From assembly GCA_034620365.1 (NCBI GenBank), contig JAQGEQ010000335.1, forward strand, positions 372,001 through 436,000: 64,000 nt of DNA, given 5' to 3'. The position numbers and the translations under genes were made by a program. The notes beneath the pieces are model-generated. The model did no database searches. It saw only the letters and a list, made by a program, of their open reading frames with translations, and had not been told where the DNA came from. This DNA is from Pegea sp. RAD2-039. Lineage: Eukaryota > Chordata > Thaliacea > Salpida > Salpidae. Positions 47,319-64,000 of the stretch are shown piece by piece (positions within the stretch are counted from its first letter, which is position 1; the number at the start of each line of letters is the position of its first letter).

Positions 47319-49585
47319 GTAAGAATCTTATAAAAGTTATAATATTAATCATCATTTTTATCTTTGTAGTTATTATAATTTTTACTGTTTACAGCAAAAG
47401 ACGAAACAAGCATGTAAGATGTGACTGAAACAAGATGCTGATTCAACAATCTTTTCATCTGTTTTTTTTTCATAACTTATTTAGTCTAAAAGCAGTTTTA
47501 GATTATGACTGAAATGTTTGCACTTATTTGCTTTTCTTTATATACTTAATGATCAACTAATTCTTCTTTTTTCATTCTATCTTTTTAATTCTATACACTG
47601 GTATGATTTAGAAGTGACTTATTGCATGCTAGGTCAACTATTTCAAAAAGTGATAAATAATTTACTTGATATTTTCAATTTAAGTTAAACAAATCGACAT
47701 CTATATAAAAAAGTAAATAGTTTGTTGTAGATGCTTGTGATTAACAATATTTTGTATTTTCACAACTTTTTTGCAAATGCAGTGTTTGTAGAGGCTTGCA
47801 TATCCCTATTATTTCTGTAAATATCCTTTTCTAGTTTAATTTTTTCTTGAAACAGTATTATGCATATTCAGTTCTATTATCTCTTAAATAAAATGAAACA
47901 AAAATGTTTAACTACTTAATCTCGTTTCAGTATAAATACAAATAGTAGCACCTGATTGTGGCAGACTTATCTAAAAGAGTAAATCCTACAAATATATTTT
48001 CAAGAATTTTATTTAGCCTACCAAGAGCTATTATATAGAGTAATTATTTTCAAGAAATGAGTATTTTAGTTGAATAATATGATAAACCCGAAGTGATTGA
48101 CATTAGTGTTGATAAATAATTTGCTTGTCAAGTTTCAACCCCTATCTAATTTAATTAAGTAATTTAAAGCCATCCACATTGTTATAGCTAGTATTAAGCT
48201 AGAAGATTTGTTAACTTGATGAGATATTTTAATCTTCATAAAGATTCAACCATTTCTATACATGTTGCTGATTCAACTACTGATTCTTCAATTCAACGTA
48301 TTTATGAAAAGTTTACATTTTAGATCTTCTATTCTTTAACATTCCGAAACTTGACTCTGTTCAGTCAATTATACCTGCAACCATTTTGTAATTCACTTTA
48401 ATTCGTCTACATATATTGGTTATATGTTCTATCCTAACTTATAACAAAATAACTTTGGCATCCATCTATTTTCTATAAGCTGGGAGTACATACTTGACAA
48501 TAAGCTGTCTACAGTCTATAATTGTAAGCTAGCAACCGATGAATGTTCTTACCTCTCAATAAAAGACCCTCAAATTGTAACCTAACATCATCTAATTTCG
48601 ATCTATCATGTATAAAGCTTTCCAATGTTCTGTCATTTATGACTCAACGTCTATTTTACTCATGTAATCTGCTGTCATGCGTTAAACTAAATCCTTGAAC
48701 ATTTCTATCTTCAATAACTTACAATGAATTCACGACATCTACTACTTGTTTAAAAATAGTTCAGATACCGCATATGAAACTCTTAAACACAACATACGAG
48801 GGTTCAATATTAAAGTTGAACCATCTTTTATGGAGTCCTCGCCTTAAATAATATATTTTAAAGCTTAAATTTGTTCAAAAATTGTTTAATCCGAAAGTTT
48901 TTCTCAGATACGTTGTTAAAAATTATTCTATTTAAAAACTGTAGTAACAACTTTTTCAACTAAGTAACTACAGTTTGGAATCTTCCCGAGTCTACTACAA
49001 ATACAATCTCCAATTTAAGTTAAGCGTGTAAAACGTAACCAAATCTGTTAAAAAAACCAACTACCTCTTTGGCAAGTGTTCTTTTAACATATTAACTTTT
49101 TTCATAGAATTTTCATCAATCTTTTATTAAGTTCTGCTGTTTAGAAAAATGTTCTTACAAGTTTAGAAATAAAATCAATCTAATACTAGCTTTTATCAAT
49201 TGAATTGGCAACATACAATTAAGTTTGATACTTAAATATAAAGAACTATTTATTATAGTTAGTAATCGAGACTTAAAAATTGAATTGGAGAAGTATTTCA
49301 CCGAAACAGAAAAGTTGAAGAAGCAATTAAGCATTTTGAACCAACAAAAGCACCAATTAACTGAATATAATCAACTAAATCATGATAAGCTGCTAGATAC
49401 TTTCAAACCTAAAAATATCCACAAATCTCACAAGAAATGAAAAAACAAATAAATTTCCAAGTGTATTATCCTTAAATACTAAAAATTCTCTTTTACAAGC
49501 AAGTAACAAACACACTAGATTGAAAATGATATCAATCAGCTGCAACCTCACACAATTCTAGAAAATCTAGCAGCAGATGAAAAAC
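47319..49585. other. Convergent intergenic region with a mixed-composition patch
   Basis: About 2.3 kb between convergent genes. 48150-48800 is richer in C and G than its surroundings and has short open stretches (for example HVADSTTDSSIQRIYEKF) broken by stops, perhaps a decayed gene or element. A coiled-coil-like open frame near the PA2G4 end is listed separately. Confidence 0.4.
49225..49440 (+). other. Possible orphan terminal exon, coiled-coil-like
   Basis: After an acceptor-like TATTATAG at about 49251-49258 the plus strand reads SNRDLKIELEKYFTETEKLK, then KQLSILNQQKHQLTEYNQLN, a Lys/His end and a stop. Heptad-like leucines and acidic/basic alternation are protein-like. No upstream exon was recognised, so it may be the remnant of a duplicated gene or a chance frame. 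Confidence 0.25.
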
Positions 49586-51456
49586 TTATTGGGCAGCAAC
49601 TGCGGTTCCATTACTACTCTCAATTGCTTTCGACAACGCTTTCTTCTTCTTTTTCTTTGCAGCTCTTCTGCTAACCGATTGAGCAAGAAGATTCTACAAG
49701 AGTGTCGAGTTACAAAGATCGAATTGTTGGATATATCATACAAACCTTTATATCAGAATCAACAACTTGCAGTTTACTATCAACAGCTTCTTCATCATAA
49801 AAGTTATTCGTAATTCTTAACGGACCGTTTGGCATCAGAAGAGTTGTGAATTTAAACTGTGCCACATGTTCACCTGTTTCGACATTAACTTTGTGGATCT
49901 GTTAACTGACCTATAACTGATATCACCTTCTTTTTCATACACGACAGGGTACTGAGTACACAGGCCGTGTTTCACACACTCCACTATTCCCATCTTTGAC
50001 TTCTTTTCATCTTCCAACATACGAAGAGTAAAGCACATTGTGTCGTGCTTCTTCTCAATTTCACTAAACACAGCTGAAGATAGAAATATGAGAAAAGGGT
50101 TGAAAGAATTCAAATGTCAGCTACCTCGAGATGCCTTCATTTTCAATTGGTAGACAATTTCTGGGTTTCGTTTATAAATAGTTGTACGAGTGTCAAGTTC
50201 TCTTGCGTGACCATCACCAGTGCTAACATAGCAATCGATTGCATAAACTTCGTGAACTTCGAAATCGTTCTCCTCGTGGTCCTGTCTAAAAGAGTGCAGA
50301 AAACAAAATGATTTCATGAAAAAGCAAGCTAGTAACAATAGTTACCTCTGCTTTTCACTAGGGTTACTAATGATGGTTTTGTCTCCATCAATTTTATTCT
50401 GTTGTAATTGATGAGAGAGCATATCTTGAACAGGGGAACATTCAAAGTCATTGGCAACTTTACAAAAAGCATCTGTGAGCTGGTTGGTCTATAAAATGAT
50501 TAATTAATTAGTTGGAGTTTAAAAATAGGAAAAAGTGAAATTACTTTATTTCCAGCTTTCAATAATCTCAATGCAACTTCAGCTGATAAGTAGGCAGCTT
50601 TTAAAGCATCAGCTTTTTTACCATCAATAGGTTGATCTTTTGAAGCACCAACTACAAGAGTATGAGCAGCAGAAGCAATAAACCCATCAATATGGCATGC
50701 TAAATCACTGTAAACAGTCAAGTCATAAGGCAACAATACTATTATCAAATCATTTGTTATTATAAATATACAATATTTAAGTTTTGAAAATTTGTATAAC
50801 ATAGTAAAAACAAACAAATTAAAATGATATTTTGATAGATGCATAAAAAAGTTGAGTAACAAATTACATTTTAACCATATCCCCAGTTTCAAGAACTACA
50901 ACCTTCTTTTCAGAGCTCAAAGGTGAATAATGGCAAATACAGTTGTTGACAGAGACACAAGTAGGAAAAGCAACACCTAAATTTAAAATCTTAATAGATA
51001 AAGCAGAACAATAGAATAACAGTACTTGATACCTTTTAGCATTTCCTTTTCTTTCTTAAAAACTGAAGATGCTTCTTTAACAATTTGTTCATCACCAAAT
51101 TTGCACAATTCTAAAGTGTTTGCACCAGCTATACATTTAGCTATCAAAGCTTTCATAACCTCTATAAGAATAAATTGAAATTATCATTAAAAAAACAGAA
51201 CATCTATCTTAAATAACAGTTTTATTATCAATTTGATCTTACAGAATCTTTATACCCATCAACAATAAAAATAGTAAAATTAAAAATTTAATTTATCTAA
51301 TTGCTGATTGAATAAAGAAACTAATAAATCAAAATAATTGAAAATAATTTTTATCAACTTACTGTCATTCATTGAAGCAGCCATCTTATACTTAGTGACA
51401 ACCACATCATCTGCAATAGTCTTTTCAACTTCAGAGTCAGAACTAGAATCAGCCAT
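49586..51456 (-). CDS. PA2G4: PA2G4 / EBP1, proliferation-associated protein 2G4
   Basis: Nine exons on the minus strand: 51363..51456, 51033..51161, 50868..50976, 50545..50707, 50346..50488, 50125..50285, 49927..50073, 49746..49873, 49586..49693. Length 393 residues against 394 in human. EBP1 has the fold of type II methionine aminopeptidase but no activity; it binds ribosomes and RNA and regulates growth. Landmarks: TIADDVVVTKYKMA; KKEKEMLKGVAFPTCVSVNN; IDLACHIDGFIASAAHTLVV (the site of the lost metal ligands, second Asp replaced by Ser); DMLSHQLQQNKIDGDKTII; FEVHEVYAID; RTTIYKRNP; FKFTTLLMPNGPLRIT; and a C-terminal KKKKKKA run typical of EBP1. The last two introns are 53 and 52 nt. The gene faces away from the uL22m gene across a 2.4 kb divergent region. 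Confidence 0.97.
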
Positions 51457-53546
51457 CTTTAATCTTATAAATTATGAGCTTTAGAAAAAAAATAGTAAAT
51501 ATCAGATCATTCATAAATTTAGTACATCAATCCAAGTTAACAGAATTAAAATGAGCAAACTTATAAACAAACATAAACATTATAAAATAGATTACAATTA
51601 AAAGTATACTATACAGAATAAATCAAGTTTAAATATTCCATGAATTATAAGCATAGCTGAAACTATTAAAATACTAAAAAGATAAATAAAACTTTAATAT
51701 TAGAATTATAAATTAAAAATGTCTACATAAAAACATAAGGTTTTATTTTTAAAAAAGTAGCATTTTTTAAAAATTAATCAATATAATAATATAATTAATC
51801 AATTAATGAAAATAAGTAATAAATACATATTAAAAACTTTTAAAGCCAATAGTCTCAAGGAAAAATCAAGTATAGATATCATAAATAAAATATCTTAACA
51901 AATTATAACTTTAACTTCATGGCAAAACTTTATAGAAAATATCTAGAAATAAACCATAAAAATAGAAAACTAAAAGACATTTAAAAATTATCAATTAAAT
52001 AATTAACAATATTAAATCAAAAATGATATATATTAATTGAAGAAAGGAAGTTTAGAGATCTAAACGACAAGCAATGTGGCTACCTAAAAAATTTGAATTA
52101 TCCTTAGCGGCAAAAGTTTTTTCAACGTTATTCATACCGGTTTAGTTATAAACATAAAAATTATCTTAAATAGTCGTATAAATTAAAGAACTGCTTTTTA
52201 ATGAAATAAGGCAAATAAACGTAAGAAAAATAAAATGAAATTCTTCATAGTCAAGAACTAACTTTAAAGCACCAAGAGGTTTTCTTTAATAAGGTATTAA
52301 TCTTAATGGCTTTCTGACTTAATAAAATTGGAACAGAATAATAATTAAAACAAAACAATAATTTAACTTACTCATGAAATTACTACATAAAATTGAACTA
52401 ACTGTAATGATTTTTATGTATGTTATTACAGATCGAAGTAATTAAAAAGTTACTTATTATAAAATATGGTCAAGCTTCTAAATTATTTATTACTATCTTT
52501 TTTAAATAAATGTGTGTAAGTTTAACCTCATAGTATAAAAACACATTTGTATTATTTAGGAACAAGCCACAAGTTTAGTTTTAATGAAACAATCAAAGAG
52601 AAACTTATCAATTTACAGTTCTAACATTTTAGTTTCTATCAGCATTTAGGTTCTATTAAAAAAAAATTCGATCAGTTTTGGTACCGAAAGCTTTTTACGA
52701 TAAAAAAAATTGAAAATCGAATGAATTAATTTACACAAAGAAGTTAGCACAACAAATAGTTAACATTTTTGCTTCATTTTTTTTAAATTCTTACTGTAAG
52801 TTTATTTTATGTCTCTATTTTTTAGAACCTTTGCAACATCAAGTAAATAAATCTATAATATAACTGTTTAACAAGCCAATTGACTTTGCTATATATTGAA
52901 AACTTTTAGTTTTATTTAAAAACATTTAAGTTTCAAAGATTAAATAACATTTGAAATAATTTAATACTTGAATGTTTTTTTAACATCAGTCTAAAGTAAA
53001 CTTAACTTTGAATAAAAAGTTTGGCAAACTTTATTTGAAAAATAATAAAATGAAGTAAACAAACAAGTTTTTGTAAAATATATTTTTGAAGACTGTAAAA
53101 TTTTACTTTAATAGTTCATCTTTTATAAAATCGACCATTTTTACCTACTTTTAATAAAGGTAATAATCAAAATTATGCTTACTGAAAATTTATAATTTCC
53201 ATCGATTGATTTGTTCTAAATGTTTTGATTTAGACTTTTGCCTTGTAAATTTTTAATAGGTTTCAATAGAGATGTGTTGGGTAATAATTATTAATAAATT
53301 CTTTTTTCTAAGTTTTATATTTATATAGTTATATACTTTTATTTCTAAGATATATATTTTCAGTTTCTCTAAAACATTAAAATGTTTTTGATTTTATTAG
53401 CTGACTACTTATAGTTATTTAATTATTCCTTATTTTAAAATAGTTATAATTTGCTGAAGTCAACATAAATTAGATTTTTTTAACTGCAAATTACTTATTT
53501 TTGTTTTTTCTTATTTACTAATTTATTTATTTCTATAATTCTTATA
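51457..53546. other. Divergent spacer PA2G4 / uL22m
   Basis: About 2 kb between two divergent housekeeping genes; both promoters should be here. Very AT-rich, no open frame of note, no motif I can support. Confidence 0.4.
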
Positions 53547-53834
53547 ATGAAGCAATCAATGAAGAATATATTATTATTTAAGGTAAAATATATTTATACA
53601 ACTTTAAAGCATAAATTATCAACTAGAATTTGATTGATAAATGATAATTTTTAATTTAGTGCCAAATATAATCGTTTTAACATTTTTTATTTGTTAAAGA
53701 TGTTTAGTCATATCAAATTCGTAGCTAATAATCGTAGATTTAGTTTGTTCTGTTTGGTATATAGTTGGATGTAAACTTTAAATATAGTTTGAATGAGATT
53801 TTATTATTTTGAATTCATTTTACAGCAAATGTAA
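53547..53834 (+). promoter_or_regulatory. Possible spliced upstream ORF in the uL22m leader
   Basis: An ATG at 53547 opens MKQSMKNILLFK and reaches a good donor (TTTAAG/GTAAAA, intron from 53583). The acceptor TTTTACAG ends at 53825. Joined, the frame reads two more codons and stops at 53832-53834, three bases before the uL22m ATG. This would be a 14-codon uORF in a leader with one intron. Splicing is inferred; no transcript evidence. Confidence 0.3.
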
Positions 53835-53837
53835 GAA

Positions 53838-54527
53838 ATGATGAAGCATTTAACATTAAGATCTATTCTTAATATTACTCATTATTGTAGTAATCAATTG
53901 TCACCAGCTGCTTTCAATCTTTCAAGACATATTAGTCTTTGTGTCCCTAATTTTAGAACTGGGTGTCCAGGGCAGCATAAAAGATTAAAAGAATATTCAG
54001 ATTCATATAATAATAAGTGGGGTAAAGACTTAGGGACCTGGTCTGATAATAATCTGGTTGTTTATCCCCCTCTATCACCTGAAGAAGGAATCAGACCTGC
54101 TGAGATTTATCATGGTAGACAACATTGCAGAATTCATATCAAAAAAATGTTTCAAGAATCCCGTATGGTTAGAAATCTGAATGTGGATGAAGCAATAGCT
54201 AAATTACATCGGTTGAATACTAAAGCTGCTCAAATTATTAAAGATGTCATTATTGAAGCACAAGATATTGCTGTTAACCAACAGAATGTAGAATTTAAAT
54301 CCAATCTTCATATTGTAAGATCATTTACAGTTAAATCTGGAAACATCAAGTTTGTAAGAGAACATGCTAGAGGCATGAATGCAATGAATCAAATGAGATT
54401 CACTAACTACTACTTGCTATTAAGAGAGGGTCCTGCACCTCCACATAAGCCTCTTTTTACTGCGGTGGAAGCTTCTAATGCTTATTATGATGAATTAAGA
54501 GCGCGTACAATATATGATGGCTTATAA
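53838..54527 (+). CDS. MRPL22: Mitochondrial ribosomal protein uL22m
   Basis: Component of the large mitoribosomal subunit lining the exit tunnel. 229 residues in one uninterrupted frame. The N-terminal region is Arg/Ser-containing and weakly hydrophobic (TLRSILNITHYCSNQLSPAA), consistent with a mitochondrial targeting sequence. Conserved core: VYPPLSPEEGIRPAEIYHGR, KMFQESRMVRNLNVDEAIAK, KAAQIIKDVIIEAQDIAVN, QNVEFKSNLHIVRSFTVKSG, and the C-terminal LREGPAPPHKPLFTA / ELRARTIYDGL that matches human MRPL22 (EGPPPPPEP, QLRSRTIVHTL). Start at the first of two adjacent ATGs. The gene converges with the HP1 gene downstream. Confidence 0.95.
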   Translation: MMKHLTLRSILNITHYCSNQLSPAAFNLSRHISLCVPNFRTGCPGQHKRLKEYSDSYNNKWGKDLGTWSDNNLVVYPPLSPEEGIRPAEIYHGRQHCRIHIKKMFQESRMVRNLNVDEAIAKLHRLNTKAAQIIKDVIIEAQDIAVNQQNVEFKSNLHIVRSFTVKSGNIKFVREHARGMNAMNQMRFTNYYLLLREGPAPPHKPLFTAVEASNAYYDELRARTIYDGL

Positions 54528-55120
54528 TAATTTTGTAATAAAATTGTTTTGTGATCAAAAATCTGATGATATTCAGCAGTTTGAAGTCATTTTTGAAGCT
54601 CTATTTTTAAACACTATAGTTTGATTCAGCCCTTCAATAGATTACTTATTTTGTAAATCCAAATACAATTCTGAGTTTAAATTAAGAATAGGAAGGTCTA
54701 ACCTAGAATTGAAATTAGTGGTCTAATTATAAAACCAAGAGCTATTAAGGGAGATAATATCTAACTGAAGTTACACTTCTTCTTAGTTAAATATTCAAGA
54801 AACTTAAATAACTTTTTTGTTGAATTAGTTATTACAGCAGATACTTAATTCATCATAATCATTATTTTTATTATAACAAATAACAACGACGTCGCTTAAA
54901 AAACTCGCCCAAAAGATCTTACTCAAGAACCACTCAAAACAACAAATATAAAGATTACTCCAGCAGTTAGTAGATGAAAGTCGTAAATTGAACATCAAAT
55001 ATATGTGAGAAAAATAAAAATAGCCTTTAATTTCTAAGTTTTATTACGCATCTGAATTTACAAATATAAAAATCGGGATCAAATTTGTAAAATACAAAAA
55101 AGTGGTCATGTCATAATCTT
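54528..55120. other. Convergent 3' flanks of uL22m and HP1
   Basis: About 600 bases between convergent genes. Presumably both 3' UTRs. Nothing else seen. Confidence 0.4.
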
Positions 55121-59196
<4,076 letters not shown>

Positions 59197-62100
59197 TCAA
59201 TTCAATCTCAAGGTCCTTTGATTTTTTTCAGCCACCATACAAGGTTTTTCTTTTAAAATCTTTTGTTTCATTTCTTTAGTAAGTTCTATGGATCTTCGCT
59301 TAATTTCTTCACTTGTTAAATAAAATGAATCATCTAATTGGGCATTAGTATGCGTTTCATAATCTTCTGTTTCTTCAAATACTCTATTTATTGTATCAAT
59401 GTTACAGAAATCAGAGTAAGTTTTTGAATTTAGTTCAACTAGTATATTCTTCACCCAATCACTGTTTGACGATAGAATTTTTATTGTTTCAAAATTGTCA
59501 GTCTTATTTTCATTACTTTCAGTCGGCGTCTAAACATAACTATATTTTAAATTGATGCAATATTTTATCAGAAATTTTACAGTTTCATAAATAGATTTAT
59601 TTTAACCACCACTAGTAAATATCTGAAATTATTGATTTTATAAAGATTATATAATTGTTTTACTTCAACAAAAATAAATATTCATTAAGTCTCCTACCCT
59701 GCCATTTCTTAGTTTTATGTTTTCATGAATTTTTTTCATCATCTCATTTAGATATTCACCGAATGCTTTCAAATAACTTATTGAACTCAACCAATCCATT
59801 TCAGTTGAAACTGTATTACACATCGAAAAGTTTAAGAAACCTTCCATTTTTGTGTTGTATCCATACAGAAGACAATAAGACTTTTGCACCTTTGATTAAA
59901 TGCATGATTTATTACCGGCTTATAAACTATCTTTCAATGATAAGACTTTAAAACAATCTTACTTATTTTTATATTTATGACTAAATGTTTTACTTACTTT
60001 ACTCCAAGCAGCAAAACTACTACACAATTGCGAAATTGAAGCCATTACTAAATTCACTTTAGAATAATTATCTCTTAATTCATCATTTAAGTTTTTGATT
60101 TTTGTTGTTGTTTGATCTTTTCTTCCTAATATTTTATCTATTTTATCATTCATTTTGTTTTTGAACATCTCTTGGTAATCAAGATCATTGATATATTTCA
60201 TTTTTAAGCTTTCTGTCAACAATTTTATATGAAAACTAAAGTAAAATAGTTTCAACTGTTTGCTTCTTACCTGCAATTGTTTTCATAGATTTTCTTTTTT
60301 TTATTATACTACGATATAGATCCGTGAAATATATTTCTCTGCATAAAAATGATCTCTCAAATATTAACTCAAAACTTTTGTATTGTTAGTAAGTATTTTA
60401 AAAGTTCATTTACAGTTAGCTCAAAAATTGACTTTTGAAATAAAACAATCTTCTTAAGAACTCTCTTTTTATGATCTATCTCACATTTTTGTGTTTTTTT
60501 AACTTACCGTTTATTTTGAATGTTTATCATTTTAGTAATTTCTTCTATGCTTTCAGCGTTGACAGTAGATCTTAAATCATCTAACAATTTTTTTAAATCA
60601 AAAAATATACTTTGGCGGCTTCTATCTAGAGGCGCATAAACTTTTGTTTGAAGACAATCAAGTTCTGTAGGCTTTTCAAGCGAATTCGACTATTTCAAAT
60701 ATTGAAAATTCAAATATAATCAACATTATCCAAAGATGATTTTATAAAAAAGTGAATTTTTATTTTCAGTTTCTCTTAAAAATTTTAAGAAGTTTTTTTT
60801 TACCTTATACTGAATGTGACTCTCACTATCATCAAATTCATGCTGATTAAATGCATTTCTTTTAACTCCTATTATTCTATCTAGCTCATTCGCAATCGAT
60901 TTTCTTTTTTTATGTCCTATCATTAAACTTTCTTGTTGTCGCTTCTTATTTTCAAATATTACATTTTCTAGGTATTTCTGTATACAAAATATTCTGTATT
61001 GATGAATAATCTCATAATATATTCAGAACAAAATTTCTTACTTTGTAATTTTCAAATTCTTTCAACGGTTGTCTACATTCATTTAGATGACCTAAAAGTT
61101 CATCCTTTATAACTTTTTCTAAACGCTGACATTCTTTTTCAAAGAGTCTTATAACTTTTGGAAAAATTTGTTTATCAAACGACAAAGTTTCTTTTACCTA
61201 TTTTTTTTATTAAATTGAAATTGTTTAATAAATAGTTTATATAGTTTCTGAGACTTACTTTTTTATAGTTTGAGTTTATATGTGAAGCTGAACAGAATTT
61301 CAAGTTCATATCATTTGTGTCTTTTGAGAGTTTCTGAACCTTGACTCTAAAAACAGCAGTTATTTGTCAAGGTAATTGATTGATTATATCATTAAAGTAG
61401 TTGATTAATCTTGAACACATATGAATAAAATTCGGTAACAATAACTTACTGGTGAAGATAAGTAATTTTTAAACAGTCTTGTTGATTTTTTTTAATTCTT
61501 GCTAATTCAACCTTTAATGTGTGCAGTTTGTTTTCTCTTTGCTTCTTTTGATAACAGAGATTGTCGTATTTCGAAGTCAGCTTTGAGATATTTTCAAATC
61601 TTTGTTTTATTAAATTGTCTGTTGCTCCTGTAATTTGTTCACTACAGAGAAGTTTCAATATTATTTACAACTGCTTATATATTTTTTCAAACTGTTTATT
61701 TAGTTTTTTCAAATATATATTTAGTTTTCTCATAATTTATAAACAACTCATTTGTAAAATAACTATCTAACAATTTTTCCTGTGCAATGTTTTGACTTAA
61801 TCAGGAATTGAAATATATAATCATGTGTTTGGTCGTATAAAATTATAAGTTTATTAAATATCAATAAACTAAAAAGGTATTACAGTTAGTTACATCTGTA
61901 ATATATGTAAATTACTACCGTGATATAAAAACTAAATATTTTTTAATATAATAAAATAAGATACTTTTAACTCAACAAGCTATTCATATACTTTTTAGTT
62001 TGTGAATAGTATAAACAGCCATAATGTGCTTTCACTAAAATCTTGATAATAATTCTTAGAATTTAAATAATCCAAAAGTATTAAGTTACAAGATTTTTTT

Positions 62101-63849
62101 ACAAGAGTAATTTTTTTAGTAAAATACATTTACTTAATATTGTACCACGACTAAAATAAAAAAATTGTCAAGTGAAAAATATCTAGTCGAAAAAGAGTTC
62201 GAAAAAATCGATTTTTAGAGTGACATTGAAAGCTCATGTATTATTAACAACTTTGTATTTACTCTGTTGAAACAAATTCAGATTTACTATAAAATTAAAA
62301 GTTTCTTTCAGATACTGTTAAAGTATTCTAAAGATATTTTGAAAGTTCAAATCTTTATAGCTTTATTTATTTACATATCTTGATTTGTTTAACGTATTTT
62401 TAACATACAAGCTTTGATAACTAATGGATATAAGTAATCTTTTAATGATTACCTTCTAAGCAATCAATCACTAAAACGAGATAAAAATATTCAAGCCAAG
62501 GTTTACTCAAAGAAGATTTTTGTACTGATTTTTGAAAAACAAATTCTTTTACTTATTCATTCTAACTTATTCTTCCTCAATTTATTTAGCTTGTTGCTTT
62601 AAATTGAAGATAATATCTTACAAGTTATCAGATTGTTTTGCAATTTAGAAAACTTTTTAGAGTTATGGTAGTATTGCAAAATGTATATCAATTAAAGTTA
62701 AACGTCATTCTCGTATAGACCGTTGTCATTCGGTAGCTAATAATTTGAATAAAATTCTTCATGAAAAGTTATTATCATTACACTAATTATTGCCTTTTTA
62801 ATAATTTACTTAATTAAAAGTATAAAGGTATCTTGATTTTAAAATGAATTGTTACTGGCTTTAGTTTTAAGCAGCTACAATTTATCTATAGCCAATAGAA
62901 ATAAATATGATATTATGTCTAATGCAATCGTCCAAGTCAAGTTTCAATTTTTTTATTTGAACAATTTAGCTGTTTTATGTAAACATATAAAAGTGTACTT
63001 TTGATTGAAGTGCATTAATGATGAATCATTTCTGAGTTTTGATTGTAAAGTGTTTACTTATATTAAAAAAATTTAGATATTGTACTTATTTACTTACAAA
63101 CCAACTTCAATCTTTTCGTCATCACATCGAGTCTTTTTGAAAATATTATTATTTTTAATAGTTGAAATTTTTGATGTTCTTAAATCGATCTTGCTCACAA
63201 AGATTGCAGATTCCATTTTTTCAACTTTGTTATCAATAACTTTACACAAAAATTGTCCATGATTGCTTGTATATGCTTCTTTCAAAGAAGATCTTGCTAT
63301 AAAATAGATAAATGTATTTACTTATTGATTCAATTTAACTTTTCCTAATTTTTGTTTATCTTAGTTACAGTAAAAATATATTTATTAATATGTTAAATTT
63401 TTACAAAAAACTTATTTAGTTTGATGTTAAAATTGAGTATGATAACTGATAACTTAAGATTCTTTTATAAATTAAAAGCCTCTTGAGGTATACTAGTATA
63501 GAAAAGTGTGTTTTCTTGATAAAACCCGTTTTAATTAGTTATTAAGATACTATTAACTTCACAAACTTTATAAATTCTAGCTAATAGTTTGAATATCAAA
63601 AGTATTTTTAAGTTAAGAGAAAGCACCGGTTTTCTTTTTCATTTTGATCTGAAATTTTTAATTCAATTTGCATAAATATTTAGGAATTACTAAACATTGG
63701 AGTTTTCAGCATTTAAAAATGCTATTTATTGTATAATAAGTAGTATGATTACCTTTCATTATTAAAAGATCATCTTCTCGACAAGTTGCTTCACATTCAT
63801 CTAGTAATGTAGAAAAACTGGGTTTTGTGTGCTGTGATACAGCATTCAT
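59197..63849 (-). CDS. Unrecognised coiled-coil protein, 11 exons
   Basis: Exons on the minus strand: 63753..63849, 63098..63296, 61450..61641, 61259..61346, 61042..61197, 60804..60977, 60508..60689, 60271..60338, 59998..60212, 59698..59889, 59197..59529. Phases join throughout to give 631 residues, with no signal peptide or membrane span. The N-terminus reads KPSFSTLLDECEATCREDD. Residues about 100-160 are strongly helical and charged (KLTSKYDNLCYQKKQRENKL, HTLKVELARIKKNQQD). A second helical stretch has RLFEKECQRLEKVIKDELLG and LKEFENYKKYLENVIFENKK. A basic spot (GHKKRKSIANELDRI) and a third helical region (KDQTTTKIKNLNDELRDNY) follow. The C-terminus contains YLTSEEIKRRSIELTKEMKQ. This resembles centrosomal, ciliary or chromosome-associated coiled-coil proteins in general, but I cannot name the family. 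Exon 60271..60338 has an alternative in-frame acceptor. Confidence 0.75.
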
Positions 63850-64000
63850 TTTTCAAAAATTGTTTAAGTATGAAATATATAATCTGAGTTAAACTGAAAT
63901 ATCTCAAACACTGAAGCTACTGTGATCATAAGAACTGTTTACATGTGAGATAGGCTTATATTGCGACATAATCAAATATAAAACAATGATATGACGCGGA
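63850..64000. other. 5' flank of the coiled-coil gene to window end
   Basis: Only 150 bases; presumably 5' UTR or promoter. No feature seen. Confidence 0.3.

Overview
The window is eukaryotic, strongly AT-rich nuclear DNA from an animal. Genes are on both strands, spliced with GT-AG introns, and many introns are only about 49-54 nt. The recognisable proteins are animal-type: a MEKK2/3 kinase with a PB1 domain, the TORC2 subunit SIN1, a VNUT-like SLC17A9 transporter, an HP1 protein, PA2G4/EBP1, PDAP1, SHMT, mitochondrial uL22 and a thrombospondin-type-1 receptor. Base composition, tiny introns next to intronless genes, and a tRNA-derived SINE suggest a non-vertebrate, possibly early-branching animal. 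I cannot name the species.

Layout. 1-4190 (-): MAP3K2/3-like kinase, 13 exons, C-terminal kinase part cut by the window edge. 5293-14650 (-): four genes with uninterrupted reading frames in a row, SLC17A9, SIN1, PDAP1 and SHMT. 14.7-20.3 kb: intergenic, with a tRNA-derived SINE, a second truncated copy in the opposite direction, and a decayed non-LTR reverse transcriptase between them. 20311-28442 (+): seven-exon gene for a five-span membrane protein I do not recognise. 31218-34209 (+): eight-exon single-pass membrane protein with six thrombospondin-type-1-like repeats. 35022-42294 (-): 20-exon gene for a Ser/Lys-rich, partly coiled-coil protein of 928 residues, unrecognised.

45945-47318 (+): Pro-rich protein with an 18-bp coding minisatellite; one repeat unit is 7 bp short and throws the frame off relative to the downstream exons. 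49586-51456 (-): PA2G4, nine exons. 53838-54527 (+): mitochondrial ribosomal protein uL22m. 55121-56145 (-): HP1/CBX, four exons. 59197-63849 (-): 11-exon coiled-coil protein, 631 residues, unrecognised.

The genes do not form one pathway. Several serve growth control (SIN1 in TORC2, PA2G4, PDAP1, SHMT one-carbon metabolism), but their adjacency is not evidence of joint function. Exon models were built by hand from splice sites, reading-phase continuity and family similarity. In every multi-exon model except the Pro-rich gene the phases join without a stop codon.
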